Assembly: GCA_937958285.1 (NCBI GenBank) | Contig: CALFXQ010000106.1 | Location: 1-16,164, forward strand | Length of the DNA: 16,164 nucleotides | Direction of reading: 5' to 3' | Source of the DNA: an uncultured Fusibacter sp. | Lineage (GTDB): Bacteria > Bacillota > Clostridia > Peptostreptococcales > Acidaminobacteraceae | Part shown: piece after piece, positions 1 through 6,835 of the stretch | How the letters are laid out: every line of letters begins with the position of its first letter | How positions within the stretch are numbered: position 1 is the first letter of the stretch | Notes under the pieces: generated by a model | The model's database searches: none | Seen by the model: only the letters and a program-made list of their open reading frames with translations | What the model was told of the DNA's origin: nothing | Made by a program: the position numbers and the translations under genes

Positions 1-122
1 CCTTTCTTCTTACACACGGCATACATTATATCGTATCCAAGTACATTCTCCAACAAAAACATCTTAAAAATTTGAGAATAAAATGTGAATTTTCTAAAAC
101 ACCTGCACTTGTAAGGTTTATA

Positions 123-953
123 TTATGGGACTAAGTCAATGATGGTAATTTCGGGTCGGCTCAAGAATCGAAAGGGCAACATGGTCATCCCAAATCCCCT
201 GTTGACGTAAAGCTCTGTCCCAACATTTCCTTGAAGGGTGTACCATCCTTTTACAAATTTTTTGCCCATTTCAGGTAGAATTGGCGCACCGATCAGGGGT
301 AGGCAAATTTGTCCACCATGGGTGTGTCCAGATAAAACGAGATGCACTGGATACTTTAAATAGGGATAAATTGCATCGGCTTGATGGAGTAACAGAAGAT
401 TATACGTATCCTGCGTAAGCGTATCACAAAACTCGGGTTTTCTCTCACCGTAAATAGCACAATCAGCGCCGGCTATATTGAGCTGCAATGTAGGGTGGGG
501 CACCTGGCCAATCGCATTCACTAAAAGTTGAAAATCACTTTTTTGTGCTGTTGCTTCCAACAATTCCACAGCATTACCTGCATATTCGTGGTTTCCAAAT
601 ATCGCAAATTTTCCATAGGGGGCAGTAAGACGTTTTAGGGCATTAGCCACTTCGTCACCATGTCTGTATTTTTCGCCGTTGTCAAATAAATCACCGGTCA
701 AAACCACCACATCTGGATCGAGGGCGTTGACTTGGTCTACCAAATGATCAAGGGCTTTGATTGAAACGTGATATCCCATATGTATATCTGAAATTTGGGC
801 AATTCTCAGCGATGCTTGAGAAGTTCGTCCATGCTTGCGTTTGAAATGTGTGATTTCGATGGTATGTGGTTCTATGAGATAGCCATAAAACATGAAGACA
901 AGGCCCATAAGAAACAGAACAGTGAGTATATTGCTAATGATGTCCCAAATCAT
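123..953 (-). CDS. Membrane-anchored calcineurin-like metallophosphoesterase (YkuE/YaeI type)
   Basis: A 276-residue phosphoesterase of the calcineurin-like superfamily. One N-terminal hydrophobic segment (about residues 6-26) should anchor it, with the catalytic domain after it. The dimetal motifs are complete and in order: D56-I-H58, G87-D88, G120-N121-H122, H190, and G209-H-T-H212 followed by GGQ. This layout (single anchor, then DxH) fits the YkuE/YaeI-like group, some of which act on lipid pyrophosphates such as UDP-diacylglucosamine. The substrate here cannot be told from sequence. The start is supported by AGAGGTG a few bases upstream. The first 20 bases overlap the end of the NUDIX gene, so the two are probably translationally coupled. 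The family call is firm; the substrate is not. Confidence 0.9.
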   Translation of the reverse strand: MIWDIISNILTVLFLMGLVFMFYGYLIEPHTIEITHFKRKHGRTSQASLRIAQISDIHMGYHVSIKALDHLVDQVNALDPDVVVLTGDLFDNGEKYRHGDEVANALKRLTAPYGKFAIFGNHEYAGNAVELLEATAQKSDFQLLVNAIGQVPHPTLQLNIAGADCAIYGERKPEFCDTLTQDTYNLLLLHQADAIYPYLKYPVHLVLSGHTHGGQICLPLIGAPILPEMGKKFVKGWYTLQGNVGTELYVNRGFGMTMLPFRFLSRPEITIIDLVP

Positions 954-1371
954 GATTCACCTCTTGTGCAATGAGTTTAGAAATCTCTGATTGAAGTTCT
1001 GGAAAAACTTTATACTTGCTTATTTGCTCCAAAGTGACCCAGGTATATGTATCGTGCTCATGGGAAAGCCCAATGTTGCCACTGGTCCACCGACAAAAAA
1101 AAGTCATGCCGATAATTTGAAGTTGATCGCTGCGCACATAGTCCCAAACTAAAAGTGGCATACCCACTTCCACCTCTAAACGCGTTTCTTCTTGTATCTC
1201 TCTTAAAAGCGCTTGCTGTGGGGATTCGCCATGATCTAAGCCACCACCAGGTAGCTCCCAATAGCCTGTTTCTCCTCTAGCGGGACGACTTCTTCTAAGC
1301 AAAAGCACTTCGTTATTCTGATTGTAGATCAAACCACGCACTGCTATGCGAAATTGCTTAAAGTCATCCAT
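934..1371 (-). CDS. NUDIX hydrolase
   Basis: A 145-residue single-domain NUDIX protein that should hydrolyse a nucleoside-diphosphate-linked compound using Mg2+ or Mn2+. The Nudix box is visible: G43, E49, R57-E58 and E61-E62 in the expected spacing. The usual closing glycine is an arginine (R64), a common variation. The substrate is unknown. I chose ATG at 1371 over ATG at 1392: AGGAGG lies six bases before 1371, and the predicted transcription start (about 1391) falls at the upstream ATG. That removes seven residues from the longest frame. The gene overlaps the downstream phosphoesterase by 20 bases, and the pair appears to be its own two-gene operon behind the suf terminator. Confidence 0.9.
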   Translation of the reverse strand: MDDFKQFRIAVRGLIYNQNNEVLLLRRSRPARGETGYWELPGGGLDHGESPQQALLREIQEETRLEVEVGMPLLVWDYVRSDQLQIIGMTFFCRWTSGNIGLSHEHDTYTWVTLEQISKYKVFPELQSEISKLIAQEVNHDLGHH

Positions 1372-1397
1372 AGTTAGCCTCCTAAAGGTCATGCTTC

Positions 1398-1426
1398 AGT
1401 ATATCAAACACAATAGCAATTGAAAA
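1398..1426 (-). promoter_or_regulatory. Promoter of NUDIX-phosphoesterase pair
   Basis: Reading the minus strand, -35 is TTTTCA (1421-1426) and -10 is TATACT (1398-1403), 17 bp apart. A TGA just before the -10 makes it an extended -10. Predicted transcription starts near 1391, about 20 bases before the chosen NUDIX ATG. The -35 sits on the T-run of the suf terminator, so the two elements share DNA. By eye only. Confidence 0.55.
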
Positions 1427-1456
1427 GCACTCTCAGAAGATACCCTCCAAGAGTGC
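1423..1456 (-). terminator. suf operon terminator
   Basis: Downstream of the sufU stop, GCACTCT (1450-1456 on the minus strand) pairs with AGAGTGC (1427-1433) across a 16-base loop, followed by TTTT. The stem is 7 bp with a fairly long loop, so termination may be incomplete. Some suf transcripts could then read into the NUDIX gene. Confidence 0.55.
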
Positions 1457-1469
1457 CAAAATTTGACCT

Positions 1470-1889
1470 TCACTCTAAAATTACGCGTAGACAATGCCAT
1501 CCTAGTGTCGCACATTTAACCCGTGCTGGCATATCCTTAATGCCGCTAAAAGCCATCGCATCTTTGAGCAGACGCTGATCAGAGTGAGATAACTGTTCGC
1601 CTTTAATGAGTTGTAAATATAGGTCCACCAAGACCTTTGCCGATTCTAGTGTTTGCCCTTTTATTAAATCGATCATGATAGAAGTTGCAGCGGTGCTAAT
1701 TGCACAACCTATGCCCGTAAACTTGGCGTTAATAATTCGCCCTTCTTCAATCTTTACCATTAGTGTGAGATCATCGCCACAATTTGGGTTATGTCCACGT
1801 TCTACGGCATCTGGTTCATCCATGATGCCCTTGTGAGGTGATGACTTATTGTGACTTAATATAAGTTCGGAATACATTTGATTAAGCAT
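1470..1889 (-). CDS. sufU: SufU, Zn-dependent sulfurtransferase/scaffold of the SUF system
   Basis: SufU (139 residues) accepts persulfide sulfur from SufS through its zinc site and passes it to the SufBCD scaffold in Gram-positive bacteria. The zinc ligands are in place: C37 and D39 in NPNCGDD, C62 in GIGCAIS, and C126 in KCATLGWHC. The distance from C62 to C126 fits SufU, which has an insertion relative to IscU. The start at 1889 has AGGAGG nine bases upstream. It overlaps the last eight bases of sufS, so the two are coupled. It is the last gene of the operon, followed by the terminator at 1423-1456. Lack of sufE or sufA nearby agrees with SufU as the sulfur shuttle. Confidence 0.93.
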   Translation of the reverse strand: MLNQMYSELILSHNKSSPHKGIMDEPDAVERGHNPNCGDDLTLMVKIEEGRIINAKFTGIGCAISTAATSIMIDLIKGQTLESAKVLVDLYLQLIKGEQLSHSDQRLLKDAMAFSGIKDMPARVKCATLGWHCLRVILE

Positions 1890-3078
1890 TTGAAAAGACC
1901 TCCTGCACTTTATCTAGGGCATTCAAAAGCGCTTCAATATCACTTTCATCATTGTAAATGCCTATGCTCGCTCTGCAGGTAGCACCCACGCCCATCGCAT
2001 TCATTAACGGTTGGCAGCAGTGATGGCCCGCGCGAATTGCAACTCCCTGGGTATCGAGTATGCTCGCCACATCGTGAGGATGAACGCCGACTACATTAAA
2101 GCTCACAATAGAGCCTCTTGGCTCCATTCCATGAGGGCCATAGACATCAATGTCTGGCCGTGATGCCAGTGCTTGGTAGAGGGTGCTGGTCAATGCATTC
2201 TCATATGCGGCAATATGTTCCATACCTATCTCTGAGAGCCATTCTAGCGCTTGCATAAGTCCAACTGCCGCAGCAACATTCTGAGTACCGGCTTCTAAAC
2301 GCTGGGGCACAGGCGCATATTGCGCCTCTTGTTCACTCACAAATGAAATCATGTCACCACCTAGAACTAATGGTTCAAGTTGGTCAAGTATGGATTTGTC
2401 ACCCATCAGCACACCAATGCCCGTAGGGGCATACACTTTATGTGCTGAGAAAACAAATAAATCCGCATTCAGCTTCATGAGGTCAATGGGCAAATGGCCC
2501 ACTGCCTGAGCACCATCGACGACAGTAATGGCTCCAACTGCTTTTGCTTTTTCTGTTAACAGGTTTACAGGGCTTACATTTCCTAATGCGTTAGCGATAT
2601 ACGGCCAAGTGACAACCGCAGTTTTAGATGTGATTTTGTCGAGTTCTGATGCACAGATGCTCCCATCCTGACCTACGTAGAGATACCGCAAATGTGATTT
2701 TCGAGATTTTGCAAGTCTCTGCCATGGCAATATATTGCTATGATGTGACGATATGGCAACAACGATCTCATCTTCTTCACCTACAAGGGTTTGAGGAAGT
2801 CCATGCGCAACTAGATTTAAAGCTTCCGTGGCGTTTTTTGTATAGACTACTTCCCATTCTTTAGGTGCATTTAAAAATGTCTTTACTGTCTGTTTACTTC
2901 TTTGGTATAGCTCCGTAGAAACCACACTTAAATAGTGTGCACCACGGTTTGGGCTCCCATTCTCTGTGCCCATATATCTCGCGACGCGATCAATAACCGC
3001 TTGTGGTTTTAAGCTTGTCGCTGCGTGGTCCAGATACACGAGTGACTTTGGCAATTGGGGCAGCATATCTCGGTTCAT
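1882..3078 (-). CDS. sufS: SufS cysteine desulfurase
   Basis: SufS (398 residues) is a PLP enzyme, group II cysteine desulfurase, that converts cysteine to alanine and holds the sulfur as a persulfide for SufU. YLDHAATS is near the N-terminus. D188 in VVDGAQ should bind the pyridine nitrogen, K214 in SAHK is the Schiff-base lysine, and C354 in RAGHHC is the persulfide cysteine. A second cysteine, C355, follows directly where alanine is usual in the motif I know; its effect is unknown. The gene starts at an ATGA overlap with the sufD stop (4 bases), with AGGGA just upstream. Full length and intact. Confidence 0.95.
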   Translation of the reverse strand: MNRDMLPQLPKSLVYLDHAATSLKPQAVIDRVARYMGTENGSPNRGAHYLSVVSTELYQRSKQTVKTFLNAPKEWEVVYTKNATEALNLVAHGLPQTLVGEEDEIVVAISSHHSNILPWQRLAKSRKSHLRYLYVGQDGSICASELDKITSKTAVVTWPYIANALGNVSPVNLLTEKAKAVGAITVVDGAQAVGHLPIDLMKLNADLFVFSAHKVYAPTGIGVLMGDKSILDQLEPLVLGGDMISFVSEQEAQYAPVPQRLEAGTQNVAAAVGLMQALEWLSEIGMEHIAAYENALTSTLYQALASRPDIDVYGPHGMEPRGSIVSFNVVGVHPHDVASILDTQGVAIRAGHHCCQPLMNAMGVGATCRASIGIYNDESDIEALLNALDKVQEVFSNA

Positions 3079-4229
3079 ATTTCCCTACCGCTCTCTAGCA
3101 ACCGGTCTAGTGTACTTTGAACGTTGCTGGTCAACTCGGGGATATTGAGTTTTAACAGTACCTCTTCGTAGGCACCTCTTATTACTAGCTTCCTTGCTGC
3201 TGTCAATGAGAAGCCTCTACTTTGAAGATAAAAGAGTCTATCTTCATCGATTTGACCGATACTTGCAGCATGCTCGCCTATTACATCGTCTTCGGCGCAG
3301 AAAAGGCCTGGTATGGAATCCGCCTTTATTTGATCGGCTAAGAGCATACAAAACTCTTCTTCTTTACTCACGGACTGGGTTGCGCCTGTATCAAATATCA
3401 AGTTTCCTCTAAAGACTTTCTTAGATTGCTTCGACATAGCCCCCTTTGAAAGTATATGTCCATTCGTCTTTTTACCTACGTGATTTAAAGTGTAGCTAAG
3501 GTCAGCTTGTGCCTTTTCTGCGGTGTAATACAAGGTATAAATTTCACCTTGGGTTCTGTGTCCTTCCAAACGTTTATAAACGTTTGATGCCTTTAAATCT
3601 GAGCCCAATTGAAGATCCCCTATCACAACCTGCGCACCTTCTTCTGCAAGGGCGTATATATTTTGAAAGCTCTGCGTCTGCGCATTGAGTCGCTGAACGT
3701 TCACAAGTTTAACATCACTCCCTGGCTCTGCTAAAAGCACAACCTGGGAATACAACTTACTAGAAGCTTCCCCCTCACGATAATCGAATATGACTTCCAT
3801 CTTACTATTCTTTGGCGCATATACTAGGTAGTGGCTTACTAAATTCGTCCCCTCTAATGTATGAGATACATTAATTTGAGTATGCTGTTTGGGTTGGCCT
3901 ATAATCATAGCTCCTTGATTAAAGTGTGTCATCGCAAAGCTTGTAAACTTGTTGCCAATGCCCTTTACAATCGACAAATCTCTCAATTCCCTTAGTCGTT
4001 TCAAAACCCTTGCATCTAAAGGAAAAGAAACTGAATCTTCGAGACTATGAATTTCCATCGGAAAGTAGCTATTTTCTGAGCTTTCTCCAGTTACACAAAC
4101 ATTGGGCGTTTCTAATGCTTGTGCGAACAAATCTGATGGCAAATTAATTCGTTTCCACTCTGGGTATGGTTGAGCAATGCTCCAAGCTTTTAGTTCTTGG
4201 ATTTCTGTTGGTATCGTTGAATAATTCAT
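3075..4229 (-). CDS. sufD: SufD, Fe-S cluster scaffold subunit
   Basis: SufD (384 residues) pairs with SufB and SufC in the SufBC2D scaffold that builds Fe-S clusters. The beta-helix core and C-terminal SufBD signature are clear: GEHAASIGQIDED at about 318-330, then LFYLQSRG. H320 occupies the position of the SufD histidine linked to iron entry and cluster assembly. The less conserved N-terminal third (1-110) is typical. It begins 18 bases after sufB with AGAGGT five bases before the AAGGG that precedes ATG. It ends in an ATGA overlap with sufS. It lacks the cysteines expected of SufB, which separates the two paralogues. Confidence 0.93.
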   Translation of the reverse strand: MNYSTIPTEIQELKAWSIAQPYPEWKRINLPSDLFAQALETPNVCVTGESSENSYFPMEIHSLEDSVSFPLDARVLKRLRELRDLSIVKGIGNKFTSFAMTHFNQGAMIIGQPKQHTQINVSHTLEGTNLVSHYLVYAPKNSKMEVIFDYREGEASSKLYSQVVLLAEPGSDVKLVNVQRLNAQTQSFQNIYALAEEGAQVVIGDLQLGSDLKASNVYKRLEGHRTQGEIYTLYYTAEKAQADLSYTLNHVGKKTNGHILSKGAMSKQSKKVFRGNLIFDTGATQSVSKEEEFCMLLADQIKADSIPGLFCAEDDVIGEHAASIGQIDEDRLFYLQSRGFSLTAARKLVIRGAYEEVLLKLNIPELTSNVQSTLDRLLESGREI

Positions 4230-4247
4230 CCCTTACCTCTATTTCTC

Positions 4248-5651
4248 TTAACCTATGGTGCCTTCAAGCTCAAGGCTAATTAAATTGTTTAGTTCAACGG
4301 CGTACTCAAGAGGCAACTCCTTTGTAATGGGTTCAACAAACCCTCTTACAATCATTGCTTTTGCTTCCGACTCTGGAATACCACGACTCATTAAGTAAAA
4401 AATTGTGTCGTCGCTGATTCGGCCTATCTTGGCCTCGTGACCGATGTCCACTTGCTCATTCATCACTTCAATAATTGGCAAGGTATCTGACTTCGATTGC
4501 GCATCTAACATCAGAGATTCGCAGTTTACCGTCGATTTAACGTGATGTGCGCCAGGCGTCACCCTCAACAAACCTCTGTAAAATGCATGCCCTCCACCTT
4601 TTGAAATTGATTTACTATTGACTATTGAGCTCGTGTGCGGTGCAGCATGAACAACCTTTGATCCTGTATCCAAGTACTGCCCATTTGCAGCAAATGTAAT
4701 CCCAGTAAATTCGCTAGACGCGTATTCACCGCGCAATATACTCATCGGGTAGAGCATTGAGACCCTAGATCCAAAAGAACCAGATACCCACTCAATGCGG
4801 CCATGCGCATCCACGGCGCACCGCTTTGTATTGAGATTATACATATTGCGCGACCAATTCTCGATTGTCGAATATCTGAGTTTTGCATTCTTTTTCACAA
4901 AAAGTTCAACTGCGCCTGCATGTAAATTCTGTACACCATATTTAGGCGCAGAGCACCCCTCAATAAAGTGTAATTCTGCACCCTCTTCAACTACAATTAA
5001 GGTGTGCTCAAATTGACCTGCACCCTTAGCATTTAAGCGAAAGTACGACTGCAGTGGCTTGTCAACCTTTACACCCTTTGGCACATAAACAAAGCTACCA
5101 CCTGACCACACCGCACCGTGAAGCGCAGAAAACTTGTGATCTCTGTTGGTAATTAGCGTCATAAAGTACTGTTTCACAATACTTTCATGACTTTTTACAG
5201 CAGAATCCATATCTGTATAGACCACTCCCTGTGCCTTTAGTGACTCCTGCATTGAGTGGTAGACCACCTCAGAGTCATATTGTGCCCCAACGCCAGCAAG
5301 AGATTCCCTCTCGGCTTGTGGAATGCCCAAACGTTCAAAAGTCTCTTTAATATCCGCAGGCACATCATCCCATGTTCTTGCCATGTCTACGTTTGGTTTA
5401 ACATAGTGTACAATGTTCTCCACATCGAGTTCCGACAAATCAGCACCCCACGTTGGTACAGGTTTAGATTTGTAGATCTCCAGCGATTTGAGCCTGTATT
5501 TTAACATCCACTCTGGTTCTTGTTTCTCTTGAGAAATACTTCTGATTATTTCCTCAGTCAGCCCTTTGTCCGCAACAAATCTATGATTCTCGGGATTGAC
5601 GATATCGTACATGCCGCGATCAATATCTGGAATATAAGTCTTGTTCGCCAT
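4248..5651 (-). CDS. sufB: SufB, Fe-S cluster scaffold subunit
   Basis: SufB (467 residues) is the main scaffold subunit of SufBC2D, receiving sulfur from SufU and iron, with ATP hydrolysis supplied by SufC. Length matches the family. C233 in IEGCSAP probably corresponds to the sulfur-accepting cysteine, and C377 in VNCESLMLD to the conserved cluster-site cysteine. The C-terminal PIIEV...GHEAKIG region (about 392-410) carries the conserved glutamate and histidine. Start and sufC stop share a base (TAATG), and AGAGGTT lies upstream inside sufC, so translation is coupled. Placing sufB second, right after sufC, differs from the Bacillus order, in which sufB is last. Confidence 0.96.
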   Translation of the reverse strand: MANKTYIPDIDRGMYDIVNPENHRFVADKGLTEEIIRSISQEKQEPEWMLKYRLKSLEIYKSKPVPTWGADLSELDVENIVHYVKPNVDMARTWDDVPADIKETFERLGIPQAERESLAGVGAQYDSEVVYHSMQESLKAQGVVYTDMDSAVKSHESIVKQYFMTLITNRDHKFSALHGAVWSGGSFVYVPKGVKVDKPLQSYFRLNAKGAGQFEHTLIVVEEGAELHFIEGCSAPKYGVQNLHAGAVELFVKKNAKLRYSTIENWSRNMYNLNTKRCAVDAHGRIEWVSGSFGSRVSMLYPMSILRGEYASSEFTGITFAANGQYLDTGSKVVHAAPHTSSIVNSKSISKGGGHAFYRGLLRVTPGAHHVKSTVNCESLMLDAQSKSDTLPIIEVMNEQVDIGHEAKIGRISDDTIFYLMSRGIPESEAKAMIVRGFVEPITKELPLEYAVELNNLISLELEGTIG

Positions 5652-6397
5652 TAGATAACCTCTTTAAAAGTTTCATAGCCTTCGCTTTCAATGCGATGGG
5701 CTAGCGATAAGTCGCCACTTTTAACAATTCTCCCATCTACGAGTATATGGATGTAATCGGGTCGAATATATTGAAGAATCTTGTTGTAATGCGTAATCAC
5801 AACAATCGCATTATCCTCAGACGACAGCTTTTGAATTTTTTCGTACACGTCCTTAATCGCATCAACATCTAGGCCCGAGTCCGTCTCATCTAAAATTGCG
5901 AGTTTAGGTTTTAAAATTGACATTTGAAGTATTTCATTCTTCTTTTTCTCGCCCCCGGAAAAACCTTGATTTAAGTATCTTTCTAAGTAGGACTCACGCA
6001 TATTTAAGTCTTCAAGATTCTCGAAGATTTCAGAATTTATCTCAAATAGCGAAGGCATTTCGCCTGTTATCTGACCTTTTGCAGTGCGCAAGAAGTTTAC
6101 GACAGTCACGCCTGGCACTTCTTCAGGATACTGAAAAGACATAAACATGCCTTCTCTTGCGCGCTCGTCTACTGACATTTCTAGAAGTGACTTCTCGTTA
6201 AAATTCACATGACCATCGGTCACGATATGTGCTGGGTGTCCCATGAGAACATTGGCAAGAGTCGATTTTCCTGCACCATTTGGACCCATAATCACGTGAA
6301 TTTCCCCCGCTCTAACCTCTAAATTTACACCTTTGAGAATGACTTTGTCATCCACTTGAGAGTATAAGTTATCAATTTTCAACAATGTTTTTGTCAT
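5651..6397 (-). CDS. sufC: SufC, ABC-type ATPase of the SUF system
   Basis: SufC (248 residues) is the soluble ABC ATPase that drives conformational change in SufBC2D. Walker A is GPNGAGKST (38-46), the Q-loop is Q89, the signature is FSGGE (146-150), Walker B is LAILDET with D170 and E171, and the switch histidine is H203. I start it at ATG 6397, which has AAGGAG six bases upstream. An in-frame ATG at 6445 would add 16 basic residues. It has its purine run directly abutting the ATG and lies about two bases from the predicted transcription start, so I reject it. First gene of the suf operon. Confidence 0.96.
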   Translation of the reverse strand: MTKTLLKIDNLYSQVDDKVILKGVNLEVRAGEIHVIMGPNGAGKSTLANVLMGHPAHIVTDGHVNFNEKSLLEMSVDERAREGMFMSFQYPEEVPGVTVVNFLRTAKGQITGEMPSLFEINSEIFENLEDLNMRESYLERYLNQGFSGGEKKKNEILQMSILKPKLAILDETDSGLDVDAIKDVYEKIQKLSSEDNAIVVITHYNKILQYIRPDYIHILVDGRIVKSGDLSLAHRIESEGYETFKEVI

Positions 6398-6453
6398 GGT
6401 GGTCTCCTTAGTACGCTTATTCCGAGTAATTTTGTAGGGTTTCATCCTTTCTC

Positions 6454-6482
6454 ATCTTATCCGGATTAATGGCATATGTCAA
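6454..6482 (-). promoter_or_regulatory. suf operon promoter
   Basis: On the minus strand, a perfect -35 TTGACA (6477-6482) and -10 TAAGAT (6454-6459) are separated by exactly 17 bp. Predicted start is near 6447, giving a leader of about 50 bases before sufC. This is the best vegetative (sigma-A type) promoter in the window. Confidence 0.85.
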
Positions 6483-6499
6483 TAATGATAATCATAATC
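6481..6499. promoter_or_regulatory. Fur box overlapping the suf promoter
   Basis: The 19 bases at 6481-6499 match the classic Fur box (GATAATGATAATCATTATC) at 17 of 19 positions, differing at positions 1 and 16. The site is a near-palindrome and overlaps the -35 by two bases, so a bound Fur-Fe2+ dimer would block RNA polymerase. It could also act on the divergent gene at 6617, which starts about 118 bases away. No fur gene is in the window. Confidence 0.75.
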
Positions 6500-6616
6500 A
6501 AATTCTAACTTTTTGCTTATATTCCAAAAGTCGATCTACCCATGCCCTGCTTTAAACAGACCTTACTCGGGTAAATAGATATTACCAAGGAGAGTTTTTA
6601 TTAGGAGGGTAAAAGC

Positions 6617-6835
6617 ATGCTCATAATGTCCTATCATTTCAAGGGTCAATGGTGTAATGTCAAAGCCATAAAAATAAAGCATCGCGATGGATGCTTTATC
6701 AAAGGTGGTACCTTGTCACAACTCACCACCTTGCAACAAGAATTCTTGGCAACAGTAGAAGCGGCGATTCACGAACACGAACTCGAAGCTTGGCCTCGCC
6801 CAAGAGCAAAAGGCGCACGTACTATAAAGAGTTAA
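6617..6835 (+). CDS. Hypothetical 72-residue protein
   Basis: I do not recognise this gene. It encodes 72 residues with a mixed N-terminal half (one cysteine at 13, one at 26), a likely helix in the middle (TLQQEFLATVEAAIHEHELE, about 38-57), and a basic C-terminus. There is no signal peptide, membrane segment or metal motif. Support for being real is the strong ribosome site AGGAGGG eight bases before ATG and its placement in an otherwise empty gap between suf and the cyclase gene. It is divergent from sufC, so the Fur box could influence it, but I see no convincing promoter of its own. Its stop shares TTAA with the cyclase stop on the other strand. Two inverted repeats lie inside the coding sequence. 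Confidence 0.65.
   Translation: MLIMSYHFKGQWCNVKAIKIKHRDGCFIKGGTLSQLTTLQQEFLATVEAAIHEHELEAWPRPRAKGARTIKS
6670..6699 (-). terminator. Probable terminator of the diguanylate cyclase gene, inside the opposing small gene
   Basis: A perfect 10-bp inverted repeat (6690-6699 with 6674-6683, six-base loop) is followed, on the minus strand only, by TTTT then A. That is the layout of an intrinsic terminator, 133 bases after the cyclase stop. A second inverted repeat, AAGGTGGT/ACCACCTT (6702-6709 with 6725-6732), lies just before it. Both fall in the coding sequence of the plus-strand small gene. Confidence 0.45.

Noticed and set aside
1..122. Terminator for the phosphoesterase gene
   Set aside because: The only inverted repeat near the stop (ACCT/AGGT around 103-119) is four base pairs; too weak to call.
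3..134. Open frame on the plus strand running in from the window edge (43 codons, stop TAA at 132-134)
   Set aside because: It could be the end of a gene convergent with the phosphoesterase, but 43 open codons are not unlikely by chance, no family is recognisable, and it would overlap the phosphoesterase by 12 bases. A few more bases upstream would settle it.
6398..6445. N-terminal extension of sufC from ATG 6445
   Set aside because: The purine run directly abuts that ATG, it lies at the predicted transcription start, and SufC families begin near the later ATG, which has a good AAGGAG.
6702..6732. T-box-like sequence (AAGGTGGTACC) after a hairpin on the plus strand
   Set aside because: It lies inside a small coding frame, no terminator with T-run follows on the plus strand, and no aminoacyl-tRNA synthetase or amino-acid gene is downstream. 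The likeness is probably chance.
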